The notes: generated by a model not told the origin, from the sequence alone. A DNA stretch of 64,000 bases from Elmis aenea (GCA_947652605.1 OX393579.1:4836001-4900000); one strand, 5' to 3'; shown: positions 45,538 to 58,250, counted from the stretch's first letter. Numbers and translations: made by a program.

Positions 45538-46369
45538 TACATAAAATATATTTTAATTTTCTCTTATTTTTCGTTGTACTATACACGAATAAATAAGCCA
45601 CCCGAAATAAATTAAATCCGAAACACAAATAAACAAATTCGATAGCACGCACATAGAAATCTTTGAAAGCGTTTGTCATGCCACTCGAATAAGCTTTTTC
45701 CATCGGCCAAATAAACAAACATTTAATAATCAGCGAATTATCAAATCAACTTTAGCAATTAGTTCCGGGATTAAAAAAGTTGTCCAGAGAGTCGACTGTA
45801 ACTGATATAAATGCCCGAATAGTAACGGAAGACGCTTTTATAATTCCAGTCTAAATGATTAAATGGCGTTTCACGAATTTGAGTTATTAGAAAAGTTTCC
45901 GAAACCAAAGTATTGAATCGTCAAAGTGTTATAAGCGCTAGATTTTTAATAATCTACCACTTTTTTTTTGACTATCAAAAACATAAGATTGTAGTAGAAA
46001 TTTAGTTGAAAAAATGCGCAACTTTAGGAAACATGATCATTAATAATAACTACGAAACGGTATAACTTAACTGAAGTTGTTAAAGTTTAAATATCCAATC
46101 TTAAAACTAACTTCGCAAGAGTAACCGCGAAATAAGATTTATAGAGCCCGTGGCAAAATTACAAGGTACATAATATCTAGTACTTTTAAATGAATATTAA
46201 TGGAATTTACGTCCAAGAGTTTACATACCAAAAGTATTTTACCATGTTCTGTATACTCGTACATTAATCCATAAATCTTTTTAGAGTTATATTAGTAACA
46301 ATTCATGCGAGGCCACGTTCCCCATCGCAATTAAACAAAAACACAGCTATTTGTCTTAATTTATTTATA
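45538..46369. other. No gene recognised
   Basis: A minus-strand frame 45404-45718 runs from here into the element. Its unique part (45545-45718) encodes an aromatic-rich peptide without recognised features. Confidence 0.4.
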
Positions 46370-46930
46370 CAGTGTGTACAAAAAGTAACGTGACGGGTCA
46401 ATATCTCGTCTTGCGACAACTTTACAAAAAAAGGTTTGATACAAAATTTGTTTGTGGTATTTTACTACATAACCTTAAATTATTTTCAACTATACACAGT
46501 GTTCTGTTTTTGCGCATCGATACGTCACTTAGATTTTTTAAATGTATATTTTATAATTTTTAGATGTAAAATTTAATTCTCTTTCAAAAACATATAGGTT
46601 TTATGTATCTAAATTCAGTAGTTTTTGAGTTATTCAAGTTTTTATAAAAATATTGACAGAAACCGGAGTCTAAAAAAATGATATTTCACAACTTGGCTAG
46701 GTCAGAACGAATTCCTTTGAAACTTTGTTGGACAATAGTGTCATGATTTTTGACTACTTATGCCCGGTCCATTTAGTCAAACTTCAAACACGAATAAGTC
46801 AGTTTTTCTAAATGGAACACACTTTATATTTTTACATTTTCTTATTGATAATGAAATTATCTTCAAAATATATTAAAGGTCAATTATGTATAAAATCAGT
46901 ATTTTTCGAATTATTGCAGTTTACCTGTTA
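46370..46930 (+). mobile_element. Diverged relative of the foldback-element arm
   Basis: It starts TA|CAGTGTGTACAAAAAG. CTACATAACCTTAAATTATT, then CAGTGTTCTG, then GGAACACACTTTATATTTTT follow the same order as the left arm of 12312-14212. It is much older, and no right terminus is visible. Confidence 0.6.
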
Positions 46931-47270
46931 ATTTACGCATACAAACACAATTTTTAATAGCATGAAACTAGCTAGCTTTGGAAATATCTTGAAACCTACC
47001 TAAGTGCACCATCCAAAAATCTAATCTCATGAGTATTTAAAATATCTTGTAGTACCCTATGGTTTTCTATATCATGGACTTTCTTTGCTACTCAGTGCCT
47101 TGAAGTACCTTTAAATTTTGAGTTTTAATTATTTTAAATAAAAGGTGCGCAATTTGATTTGATATATTAATCTGACCTAACTTTGCCATACAATAATTTT
47201 AAACATGATGTCGACATATCACAATTAATAACTTCTGTTTACCGTGTGTACGAAGCTAGACTAACTGAAT
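46931..47270. other. No gene recognised
   Basis: AT-rich spacer. Confidence 0.5.
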
Positions 47271-47773
47271 TTATACCCTCCGAGTTTCTATACACATTCG
47301 ACATTGTACTACTGTGCAGTAAACCCGTTGGTGCGTGGCGGTTTCACTGAGCCGATTATGTCCATTATTTAGAGTCGTGTGTTGTCCAGGATCACACAGA
47401 CCACGTTCAGACAACCTCGGAAGATGCCTTAGTAAACGCGAAGTATTCAAAATACATCGGCGAACTTTTCCTCCCCGGCCTGTACAATTTATTAAAACAC
47501 TTTCCAACAAGTTTTGCCCATGCAAAAACTTTGTTTTAAAGGCTGCAGTAAACGACTTAAACTTCAGCTGTTAACTAACAATAAATTTATGGCAGTTATT
47601 AATATTAAAATATTCGTGTGAATTTGCTTTGATCTCGTGCCGGCACAAACGAAACGCGGGAGGCTCGGTAATTGTTTCTCTGGACTAGAATAGAGGACGA
47701 ATCCACTATTCCCGGGATAATGAGATGTCAATTTTACCCCGAGAATCTGGGAAGGGGAGCTGGCAGTATCCAA
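47271..47773. other. GC-richer stretch with overlapping open frames
   Basis: Frames of 84 (-), 79 (+) and 69 (-) codons overlap. Base composition is richer in G/C than either side. The minus frame has a basic, Cys/Arg-rich sequence without a recognised domain. An old transposon ORF or a non-coding exon are both possible. Confidence 0.3.
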
Positions 47774-49934
47774 CCCACTTAAAAAGCTCCACTCAATATT
47801 CTAGGAGTTGGATTCAAGTTGATATCAATAATATTTGCAATAAACGATATTTTTAAACGTAGCAATGAATTTGGATTATTATACGTTTCGCACTTAATCC
47901 ATAAGAGGGAAACACAAAGATTAATACCCGAATATGGTATTTTCTTTGAATGCTGCAATATATAAAGTTTAATTAAGCTGCAAGTTCTGTACTTGCATTA
48001 TTTATGTAATAGAAATTGTGGTCAAAGGAATTTAAAGTTTCAATCTAAAGGGAATAATCCAGCAACTGGTTTTACAATTAGTCCAACTTGTGCCACGAAA
48101 AGGGCAGATAAATACTACATATATAATACTCATTTTAGTTTAATCTGAGCGTATTGCAAAAAAAAAATTAATCCTCACATTTATACTTCAGCCATCACTA
48201 CTAGGATAAGATATAGAATATTATACTCATCCTTTTTACAGGATCTTATTCATGAATTAAATTAGTTTTTGCAGATATTTTCAGTAACAATTTTGTTTAT
48301 AAATAATTGCTTATTTCTTAATTTTTTATTTGTTTAAAAACAAATTTATTATTAATTTATTTAAGATCTAGGTACCGGAAAAAAAATACTAGCTTCGTTA
48401 CATCATTTTACCTTATCATTTAAAACATTATTATTTTATTACAATATTAATTATTGTGCTTTCTACATTCATTTGCACAAATCTTAGACAACCCCCAAGA
48501 TTTCTAAAAGCCTACAATCCCACTTTTTTTTGCCTCTTTCGGCACTAGGTCAAGGAATCTTGATTCAATAAAAATATTTTTTTACCATATTCCCTCTATT
48601 GAAAAAATAATTTTATTAACAGATATATTTTTAAAATTAAAAACAAAAACCTAGCCGACCGATTACGTGGGAATCAAACGTGGCGCTAACTTAAAACCAC
48701 AAAGTTATCTTTAAACAAACAAAACCGATCAACATCACAAAAATCGTATAAGCCAAAGAACGAAGAGTAAATTTTATTAAAAACGATTCTACAAATCTCA
48801 ATTCTTTTTTGATACTGTTAATCAAGATGAAATTTAACAACTGTGCCAACTTTAAGACTCTGCCCTAGGGCTTATAATAAACTAGATTCCCTTGTTGGAA
48901 CACCAAATTCAATCTATCGTATACATTTGAACCTAGAATCGTTTCTCAGTCCGGAACAAATCCAACACAAAATATTTTTTAACCTCCAAAACTTGACTAA
49001 ATAAATTGATTCCATTTATTTCAAGCTCCATTGGTTAATGTTTGAGAGACAGGTTTTTCATGACTTCTGTATTTATCTGTTATTGGTTTTATGTTTTTCT
49101 TCAATTAGTTTTCAACTGAACGAATATGTTTTTCACATGATTGCTTTTACGGCAAAGGCAACTTAACGTTTGTTTTATTTTTTTGTGTCTCTTGGGCAAA
49201 CAAACTCGATTTAATTAAACAGAACCTTTTTAATAAATTGTATAGAGTGTGTCCGCCTAGCAGGTATTTACTTTTAGGTACAGTTTATTGATTAATATAA
49301 AAAAACAATTTAAATTGGAAAGTTATATTAAATCATTAACTACACAACCCTAAAGTATTTCCAAGTTTATTATTAAAATTATTTTTCTGTCCTCAATATT
49401 AATCAGTTTTAGCTTGAAAAATTTGTACTTTCACTGCTATTTTTTTACATTTTAAATGCTAATGGGCCATTAAACATTAAAAACACTTTATAGGTACCTA
49501 TTAGTACCCTCGATTAACATTAATTATTGTACCCTAAATACTTTACACTTTGATTTATTGTAAACTTGGTGGCTTTAAACAGTGCATAGTAAAATTTTAC
49601 GATAATCAATATGCACATATTTACCGCGCGGTAAACCAGTCTAGTAAGCTGTGCACGATAAAATGTGACGACTATCAAGGCAACTACAAAATCTGTACAG
49701 GATAAAATGTGTCAACGATAAAATGTATGGTAACATTAATATGCGCACGTTAAAATCCCCAGAGTAAAATAAGATTATCGTGAAAAGATGTTCGTTCTAC
49801 AAGACATTTTGCATGCATCGAAAACGTAGCTAAGGGCGGGTACACACGGGCATTTCGTCGCGATGCGGAATTTTGCCCCATGATTTTTATTTGTTCGATT
49901 GTTTTAAAATTAATTTCATGGGTTTTATAATAAT
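47774..49934. other. No gene recognised
   Basis: AT-rich. A diverged TATAGAGTGTGTCCGCC end (about 49243) has no partner. Several ACGATAAAATGT-like phrases recur at 49600-49730 as a weak local repeat. Confidence 0.45.
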
Positions 49935-50050
49935 ATAATAACGACTTGCTATGAATACAACATTCCTGCAGTGGTGCTCTTTATCGACTTCAAAAAGGCT
50001 TAGACTCAATTTTAAAAAAAAATTATGGAAAGTATGAAAGATTTTCAGGT
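49935..50050 (+). pseudogene. LINE RT fragment (FIDFKKA motif)
   Basis: The translation reads YEYNIPAVVLFIDFKKA, then a frame break, then a KLWKV-like segment. This is the first palm motif of LINE polymerases (LxDFxKAFD). A few bases are lost exactly at the FD residues, giving TAG. Confidence 0.7.
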
Positions 50051-50075
50051 TTTTCTCTCCTCTTTCTAATTTTAG

Positions 50076-50839
50076 GTGACCAGATTTTCCCCCAATACAA
50101 AGGTATTTAGTTTTGAAAAGATAATTCTTATAAACGATTGGGCTCTTTATTACAATAACAATATTTTGTGTATTGGTAATTGCACTGCAGTGGCAACTAC
50201 ATTTTGGGTTGAAGATGCTACCACTTGGTCAAATATTGTGTTAATTTGTGACAAAACTCTGTTAATAAACTACACTTTTGGAGGTACAAAACCAAATGAA
50301 ATCGTTTAATGTCCCTTATTCTTGTAAATTACAAAAGAAAACGAGTTTTTTTTTTAAATTTACACAAACATTTATTATTTTCCAAAGTAATGGTAATATC
50401 AATGTTTGTTGTGGAACTAAAGGGTTGTATTAAACAAGGGTATGAGTTTGGAATGATAAAATTGTCATCCAAACACGAAAAATCACAAAATTGTAGTAAT
50501 CTTTTAATCTTGCCGACATGTAATAACAAATTTGTTACATTTTATTACTATATAACCCCAAATTTTGACCGTGAATGTCTCCTTCGAGAGACCCCTAAAC
50601 CCAACTTCAAACAAAAAAAAAAAACCTACACAATCTATGCTCCGAGTAAACGTCATCTCGACCTTCTCTTTTCAGAAACAATACCGGCCCGACCCGGGCG
50701 TAGTAAACTTCATGTGCCGGGAATAAATTTTAGTGTGACGATATTCGAGTTTATTACATACTCCGAAACTTTACTGCGAATGCAAATCTTTCCAATAAAA
50801 CGAATATATAAACGCGACAATTTAAGAGAGGATTATTAA
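50076..50839 (+). CDS. Two-part open region, possible exon pair, unrecognised
   Basis: A strong acceptor (TCCTCTTTCTAATTTTAG) precedes 50076. The frame from 50076 is open to TAA at 50307-50309. A second frame of 176 codons opens at ATG 50309 and runs to 50839, long for such AT-rich DNA. A donor GGAG|GTACAA (50284) and acceptor TTATTATTTTCCAAAG (ending about 50388) would join the two frames in phase. The first part has alternating hydrophobic, Trp- and Cys-containing strands (ATTFWVEDATTWSNIVLICD). The second ends basic. No family is recognised. A LINE fragment lies 25 bases upstream, so a transposon origin is possible. Confidence 0.3.
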
Positions 50840-52267
50840 AAGGCGCCATCTAACGGTTTTCTGCAATAATAATCGATTGTAAAGGTCGGGGAAAATTTAT
50901 CGCCCGTAAAGTAACATTGTGAAACAAATGAAAAACTGTTTACAGCACACTAAATACACGTTTGATGGGTTCGATAAGGAATGCAAAGGGCTGTAATCCA
51001 CATTAAAAACAGGAAGTGTTAATCAAGTCTATTGACGTCTATCGTTAGTCGCAGGCGCAAAAAATTAAAAACTAAATGTAAATCATTTTGGTGTAAAATG
51101 TTTCAAGTTCTGTTAAAACATTTCACGGCATTTTAGTTAGTATGCAGTAGCTTTAACACTTTTTATTTAACTTTTCAATAGGCAACAGAGGAGACTTCCT
51201 GTGCAGAAAACCGAGTCGTGGTAATTATTAAAGTTCAAAAATTTGCATTTCCAAGATGAATCTCGGATATTTCAAGAACAACTTAATACAAAACTCGAAA
51301 TGTGTAACGAAAAGAGCATTTGCATTTATATTTTTCGGCAGCGATAAGGACAGAAAACCACTTTTTGACACAAAGTTGTTTTTTAAATGTCTTCAATCAA
51401 AAATATTAGTTATCTACTATTATTTTGTTTAGTTTTAAAATTTAACATTGTAAAACTGATGCTGTGGTCGGTAACAGACCCTTATCATTTGATTAATGGA
51501 CAGAAGGGCCGATGTGGTCACAAAACCTCAAAATTTACCTTTCTATCAAACACTGGTTAAGAGTAAACCATTAAATAAAGTAATATGAAACCCTTAAATT
51601 ATGAAACTATGGTCTTATCGCAGCTAAATTACCATATATAACGCCTATAAAATAAATTTCTAACGCTGATCCAATTAGATAAGTGTTATTAAACCGAACT
51701 TTATACAATTTGATTAATTTAACCACCCAAAAGGGACAGAAAATTACGCTTAGAACTTGCTTTAAAATGTTGATTGAGCTTTTAGCATTGGAAATGAGAT
51801 AAAAAAAGTTTGCAATTCGATTTATTTTTTCCATGTTTGTTGACAGTTATTTAGCCATTAAAAATAAACGCTGTGTACGCGCGCGGACGTTTCGTTTAAA
51901 CAATAATCGATTTTGATGGTAGTCAGTTTAACTTCTGAAAGAGTGCAATTTAGCAAGCTTTTAACTTTAATCAATAGAGTCAGCCGTCGGCTCGGCTCTT
52001 ATTTTGAAAACTCGCTCTCTGTAACTGTTATCGACAGATATAAAGGAAATTAATATTCTTCGAAACTAAACATCGCAATGAATACGGAATTTGCATCATC
52101 AGTCAGTTGTCTTCGGACAAGTTTATGTAAATTAACAGAATTAAGTAAATCTCACATCCAGCATTTAAACAAAGAATTTTAGGAAACTTTGTAGCATCCT
52201 ACTAAGCAACTTGATCAGTACATTAGGTGTAAGGGAAATATTTTCACATTTCTAACATAGAAAATTT
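50840..52267. other. No gene recognised
   Basis: AT-rich. No repeat borders are visible. The 75-codon minus-strand frame at 51607-51834 lacks recognisable features. Confidence 0.5.
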
Positions 52268-52484
52268 CCTTCGCTTGTCAAATTTGCGTTTTCAACCAAT
52301 CACCAATCTTAAATCTTCTAGAGACTACCAATGGGAGCATTATTACACGGTAATAATTTTACATTGCCCTGTCAGATGTTGATCCTTCTGTCAAATTTGC
52401 GTTTTCGACCAATAACAAACTCAGATTTCCTAGAAACGACCAATAAACATAATCATACACTGATAATATCCTTTACGCAATTAT
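52268..52484 (-). repeat. Dispersed repeat with internal duplication (copy 2)
   Basis: Inverted match to 25009-25220, with the same duplicated ATTGG..AAAACGCAAATTTG unit. A further partial unit in the opposite direction (52503-52557) makes an inverted pair around a spacer of about 50 bp. Confidence 0.75.
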
Positions 52485-52557
52485 TAACAAATTTTTATGC
52501 ATTTATTGGTCGTTTCTAAGAAATCTGAGTTTGTGATTGGTCGAAAATATAAATTTG

Positions 52558-52720
52558 GAGAGGGAATTGAATATTTTCGTCTTGATATTTTTTTGACGAA
52601 TTTCGGCGACCAGTAGCGTTACTTTAATATAGATTAAACCACACCCCTGACGCACCACTCTGACAGTACTCGTAAAATTTGACATATAATACATTTAATT
52701 TGACAGAAATTTTCTGACAA
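52558..52720. other. Spacer
   Basis: Nothing recognised. Confidence 0.5.
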
Positions 52721-52871
52721 AATATAACTCGTGCATTGCAAATAATCTATAATTTTTGACAAATCTTCACTCATGCAAGTTGAAAAATCACTCGTGTTTT
52801 TTTCAGCTCAACTTGCATTCGGACATATTTACCAAAAATTATCGATAATTTTCAATGCACTTGTTATATTA
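52721..52871. mobile_element. 151-bp hairpin MITE
   Basis: AATATAACTCGTGCATTG at the left faces CAATGCACTTGTTATATT at the right. The match continues through ATAATTTTT and ATGCAAGTTGA, giving arms of about 70 bp with a TTTTTT-rich centre. Confidence 0.7.
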
Positions 52872-53389
52872 CTACTGATAATATCACTTTAAATTTAATT
52901 TAAGTATTTAAGACTTGACAATTACTGTTTTAAAAACACTTTTTTATAATTTCCTAGTAATTATTAGACACATTTCAAAATTCCAATGTTATGGAATCAG
53001 TTATAATCCACTTCATAACTTTTGGAATATTTTTAAAAAACATATACCTAACGATACTTTTACAGCCCACTTATTGCAGCTTCTGTCCACTCCCAACATA
53101 AAAGTTGAATATCACAACGTACAAATTTCATGTATTAAAGAAAATATTACCCCAAGTTATGTAATATTTGAACAGCTACATTGCGCCTGACGAAGGAGTA
53201 ACGGGTATGAACAGTTGTTGTACAACACACAACACATCGAACACGTATGTTTACAACTCTTCGTTATCAAGTGCAAGTACACTTAAGTTAATTAATTGGC
53301 AAGTGGCTATGTTGAAATTAGTTAGCGTTAACTGATACGTGTAGAAATCTGCAATTGATTGAAATTTATGTGTTGCTTACAATGATATA
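52872..53389. other. One open frame, unrecognised
   Basis: A 91-codon plus-strand frame (52915-53190) starts at a non-ATG codon. The peptide has no recognised domain and there is no convincing acceptor before it. Confidence 0.35.
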
Positions 53390-53857
53390 CAGTGTGTCCA
53401 AAAGGTATGGAATTTGCTATATATCTCAGTAAATATCTACTTTAAGGAAAAATGTTTTGAATAAAAGTTGTCAGGTACTTAGTTGTCCACCATAAGACAA
53501 AATTTCGTTAAAAAAATTTAGTTCTTATGATGTTTTTGTTAGAAATTAATACTAAACAATTAAAACAATATGAGAATATATTTTTGCGTTTTTCTCAAAA
53601 AGTTGCTTAAGTAAGGGTATCTACTAAAATTTTGCATCATTGAAAAGAGAAAAAAATTCTCTATCAAGTGAGTATAATATAGGGGCACCTTGTCATTTAA
53701 AAAAAATCAATTGTTTTTCATTGCGCTTATGTTATTCGCAAAAATAAAATTTAATGGTGGGAAACTAAGTACCTAACAACTTTTATTCAAAACATTTTCC
53801 CCTAAACTGGATATTTACTGAGATATATAGCATATTCCATTCCTTTTGGACACACTG
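53390..53857. mobile_element. 468-bp MITE with CAGTGTGTCC ends
   Basis: It has TA on both sides. Inverted repeats of about 80 bp begin CAGTGTGTCCAAAAGGTATG and include ATATATCTCAGTAAATATC and AACTTTTATTCAAAACATTT. It is related in form to the CAGGGTG elements. No ORF. Confidence 0.85.
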
Positions 53858-53859
53858 TA

Positions 53860-55406
53860 TAATTAAATAGATTTTTCAATACTTGTCAATAAGTGCACTC
53901 AGTTTATTTGCCAGGCCAGAGGAGTTAATGGCATACATATAATTAACAACAGTGTACTACGACACCAGTCCAAGCATTTAACTTTTTAACTTTGCTACTA
54001 TATCTTGTGCTCTGTTCATAATAGCTGAACATTTTTTCTTATTTCTTTAATATTTAAATTTTATTTCAAATACTTTTAATATTTCAATTTTAATACAATT
54101 ACTTAATTTAATATCTCACATTTCATTTCCTGTAGCGACCACACGTGCCGACAAACATCTTACTTTGCAATTTGCTACATGTGCGAATCGATTACCTGTC
54201 GATTTCACAATTAGTAAATTGCAAAGTAAGGTTATAATACACAATCTTAAAGTCCGTTAGGAATATTTTTATGTAATTTTTAGCGTATATATCAGCAAAT
54301 AATTGTGTATAAATAGAGAAAATTATTTTTAATAAATTAGTACAGATTAACAGTCTTACACATTCAACATATACCTAAGCCATAATTATAGGGGTGTGAG
54401 GCTGCACTCCAACACACACAACACACACACTTACTTCACTTACACATCCGCACTTTATACAAAATACACTACAAACTACAAATTTACACCAGATCAGCAG
54501 CATCTGGTCGTAATCAGCTCAAACCAATCAATTAAGGTTTAAAAAACTTTAAATTAGGCTTCATATTTAGTAAAGCAATATCTAGAACATTATTTTTATT
54601 ATATTACAAATACAAGAAGTTTTGGCAGTAGCCTTTACTGACTGAACAATAAACCTGTCAAAAACTATCAAATCGTAAATTGGAGACAACTTATAATGAA
54701 TATATTTTGTAAGTCGTATCTTAAATGATTTGTGATCTAGACTAGACACAAAAACTAATTACCTTTTGTTACTTGAAAAAGCCAAGTGCTCGTTAAAATT
54801 AATTGTGTAAAAAGCAATTATTGTTTGCTGATTGCTTCAGAACTTTGCAAATAACAAATTTATAATGAAACTACAAAAACTACCACTTTTTATACTTGTC
54901 TTAGACAAAACAATACTTAATTCAAAGCTTGTTTACTGATGGCTTTTTATGTAGCTACATATAGGTATTGCTACAAAATAAATTTATTTTTAGATTTGTT
55001 CCATCGAGCTAATATAAATAATGTATCGTCGTCCCACATTGGTAATAATCTAATGCAATCTTTTCTATCAAAGCAACGAGATACCTACGAATAAAGTAAT
55101 GCGATACACCGTCTAGATAATTTTACTCGTTTACTGTCACGTCTTGCGAGCAATCTACTCCTTTACACGATGTGTTGTTTTTCCTTCGTCCTAAGAGAGT
55201 GTCATCCACCAGACTGTAGATAATATAGTGTATAATTGCTGTTGCAAAATATGAGCCGGGCGACTCTTCTTTGTTTATGTTTTACTAGTTTTTAATTGAG
55301 AAAAATCGAATTGTTGACTGGATCTTAAGTATAATGCACAAAAATGCCAAACAGGTCTAAAAAAAACTGCAAATGTTAATAAAATCCTAGTAATATTAAC
55401 TTCAAA
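53860..55406. other. No gene; short CA microsatellite
   Basis: ACACACACAACACACACACT-type simple repeat at about 54411-54432. Around 54130-54230 a CTTACTTTGCAATTTGCTA block faces an inverted TAGTAAATTGCAAAGTAAGG. That is a small inverted repeat of about 90 bp in total. Confidence 0.5.
54160..54230. repeat. Small inverted repeat around CTTACTTTGCAATTT
   Basis: CTTACTTTGCAATTTGCTA and its near-complement AGTAAATTGCAAAGTAAG are separated by about 33 bases. It may be a tiny MITE. Confidence 0.55.
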
Positions 55407-55658
55407 CGCAAGATGGACACAAGTTGTGAACAAAGCACCACATCATCTGCAAGGGCTAGTTCTGTTAAGGATATTGGTGCTAGTTTATTTCAACCCCAGT
55501 AAGCTTTCTTTGTGTTTTGCTTATATTCTTTAATTATTTTGTCCATAAGAATTATAAAGAGCAGTGGACTTATTGTGCCTCCTTGTCTTACTTCCACTGT
55601 TGTTATAAATTCCTGGGAACTGCTGTTATGGGTTCGCACATAATTTCTACTACTCTTA
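55407..55658 (-). pseudogene. LINE RT fragment, downstream part
   Basis: The minus strand reads VEVRQGGTISPLLFIILMDK, then IIKEYKQNTKKAYWG, a stop, then ISLTELALADDVVL. These are RT motifs with a complete LADDV catalytic box. The upstream part (KALDRVPRQKIWKIL-like) is at 56285-56375, separated by a MITE. It is the same subfamily as 28027-28330 and less decayed. Confidence 0.85.
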
Positions 55659-55660
55659 TA

Positions 55661-56282
55661 CAGGGTGTGTATAAATTGGCGGAAGCGCTACACGTGACGA
55701 TGTTCTTCGTAAAATTCTAAGTCGAAAATCTTCATACAAAAATGTTGTACCATGCTTCCTATGGCCTCAGGAACCATTTAAAGAAAAAAAAATTGTCAAC
55801 ATTGCATACATTGATTTGCGTTTGGACATTTTTTTATCAGCAATTTTTACTTAGGTATTTACAATTTTTGTTCGAACTGAAAGCCTTTAGTTCGTAAACA
55901 TAGCTGCAAACTTTTGGGTATCGTAAAACACAAACTAGAAATAATTACGAGAAAAACAGAGATGACAGCTTATGACCATGTTGCCATATGTATTATTTTC
56001 ATTCAAATCAGTGATTTACATATTTTCAACACCAATTTTTGAAAGGAAGAACAATATCTAGGAAATAATACTATTCGAAATGTATTTTTATTCCAAATTG
56101 CAGCTTTTTCATTTGCAAGTATTAAATAATAACGCTTATTAAAGGACTAAATGTCAAAACATTGAGGACCTCTTGCAGACACAGCAAGCATGGTACAACA
56201 TTTTCGTATTAAGATTTTCGACTTGGAATTTTGCGAAGAACATCGCCACGTGTAGCGCTTCCGCCAATTTTTACACACCCTG
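55661..56282. mobile_element. CAGGGTGTG-family element inserted in a LINE (copy 2)
   Basis: TA is duplicated at 55659-55660 and 56283-56284. The ends CAGGGTGTGTATAAATTGGC and CGCCAATTTTTACACACCCTG-type are intact. Compared with 36368-37273 it lacks about 280 bp between two AACCAT repeats. Excising it with one TA recreates the sequence at about 28228-28246. Confidence 0.9.
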
Positions 56283-56284
56283 TA

Positions 56285-56375
56285 TAAACTCTTGATGGTG
56301 TTTAGCAATCCTTCTTCCACTTTATTTCAATATCTTCCAGATCTTTTGCCTTGGCACTCTATCTAAAGCTTAGCT
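56285..56375 (-). pseudogene. LINE RT fragment, upstream part
   Basis: Minus strand: KALDRVPRQKIWKIL-type segment (KAFDRVP is the family form) with frame breaks. It continues into 55407-55658 once the MITE is removed. Confidence 0.75.
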
Positions 56376-57702
56376 TAAGTAACAAAATATAAGAAATTTT
56401 AAGTGATGAATTTATAAATACAACGAATATTATGTAAAAATTAAATTATTCACTTCGAACGAAAACAGCCATTACCTTCTCACAATTCTCCGTTATTAAA
56501 TTAGGATACGGTACAACGATCAACAGTATATTTTCATAAGCAAGTAGCAGGCTAAAGACACAAAGTGGCCCATATTTTTTCCTTTATTTCATTTATTTAA
56601 TTTGAATACTTCAAGAGCCATAAACAAATTTATATAAAATATAACAATATTCTACAAAAAGATTTTTATATTTGATAATGGGGAACTTGACTTTGCTTTG
56701 TGATCAAGATTTCTTTTAATAATGTAGTATATATATATTTTTTTTTAATTGAGATGATAAACACCCCAAACAATGGCTGAGATTAAAGACGAATGCAACG
56801 ATATCAGACGGTTGAGGCAAAATAATTGGCTTACATTTTCATTTCAAAAATAATGAATAAAACATTCACATTGGAATGAAAAAATGTAAAACGTATTTAA
56901 AGTAAAATTAAGTAACCTAAATCCGTTATACCATCCGAAGTATTACCCATTTAAGTTAGTGATAAATTAAAGAAGAATAATAATAGAAGAATTATTTTAC
57001 AGAAAAGAAAAACGATTTCTTTTTTTTTTAGATGTAAGTATACTTTACACTCCTTTTGCACAATCCATGTGCAAGTATGTAGGCTTCATATTTATTAAAA
57101 TAGGTCCATAGAAGCGTAAGTCATAAGGACTAATTTACAGAGCAAGAAACACAAAAGTGGGTAATTATAAAATACTAGTGCCAAGTTAGTGGCAGCAGCC
57201 CTTTTGATCTTGAACGCAACTGGCGAAGAAAATTTTGCTTTTAACTGTAATTTTTACAGGGTTAAGGTTAGCAATTGCCATTTTTATTTACAATAATGAA
57301 AACAATGTTGAAAATAAGCGCGTTACTTTAATTTCCTATCTTCACAGTACGATAACATCAAAGTAGATTAAGTTACCAACCTTTTTTGTAAAATTTTTTT
57401 AATGGTGCCATTAAAAAAAAGACGAATAATGTTCACCTATAGTAAATATTTAGTGTGAAAAAACAATACAAACAAACATGTTTCGTACAAAAGTAACTTA
57501 AAATTATGGGCAAGTTCCAAAAATTTAATAATACACTTTATTTCAAAAGCTAAAGTTGTTTTATCTCTAAACACTTCTGTGATTGCTTTTGAAATAGCGT
57601 TTTTAAAAGTGGTTTTGTGTAAAGTTGGATCTTTATTCTAACCAAGCAATATTTATAATTTAAATAATTTGGTGGACGCGCCGACTATCCTTACCTGGGC
57701 AG
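56376..57702. other. No gene recognised
   Basis: AT-rich. No supported features. Confidence 0.5.
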
Positions 57703-57828
57703 GTCACGATATGTTGTCGCTAGAATCTAATCAAGGCTGTGTCCATTGCATCGAGAACATCAAAACTAAATTTTTTGCAGAGTTATACGTGCCACTGGCC
57801 ACAGATTCTAGCGACAGTATATCGTGAC
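57703..57828. mobile_element. 126-bp MITE with GTCACGAT ends
   Basis: GTCACGATATGTTGTCGCTA, continuing GAATCT, faces AGATTCTAGCGACAGTATAT, continuing CGTGAC: a 26-bp terminal inverted repeat. A partial reverse copy is at 38599-38704. Confidence 0.85.
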
Positions 57829-57849
57829 TCTCCCTTTTTAGCAATTTTT

Positions 57850-58250
57850 TAATGCAATGCAAATAACTTTTTGAAGATTCCTTAAATGTAATAACACACA
57901 AGGTGTTGTATTTGAAAATCCAAGTTTGGTGTCAATTTTAAACATCCTGTGTATGCCAATAAGTTTCGGAATCGCTCCAAAGTGCTTTCGAATGTTGTAT
58001 AGTTGTGAATTTTATAGTAATTAAAATCGGAGAAATGTATTTGCAACGAAAACCAGTTAACTAATACATTAAAAATGGTGAAGGCGCGGGGTTATGTTCA
58101 TAAATGCAAATAACTTTAAAACTAGGTATGGAGTTTAACATTATCAAACTTTTCACAAAAGTAATCTAAAACAAACTAAAGACATTTAAAATGTAATACA
58201 GGGCGTTGTATTAGAAAATCCAAAGTCAGTGTCATTAATACCTACGAGCC
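57850..58250 (+). repeat. Diverged tandem unit with element-end motifs
   Basis: ATGCAAATAACTTT ... AAATGTAATA ... GTTGTATTTGAAAATCCAA at 57855-57940 recurs as 58106-58235 with GGCGTTGTATTAGAAAATCC. ACACAAGGTG and ACAGGGCG look like decayed CAGGGTG ends. Confidence 0.55.
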
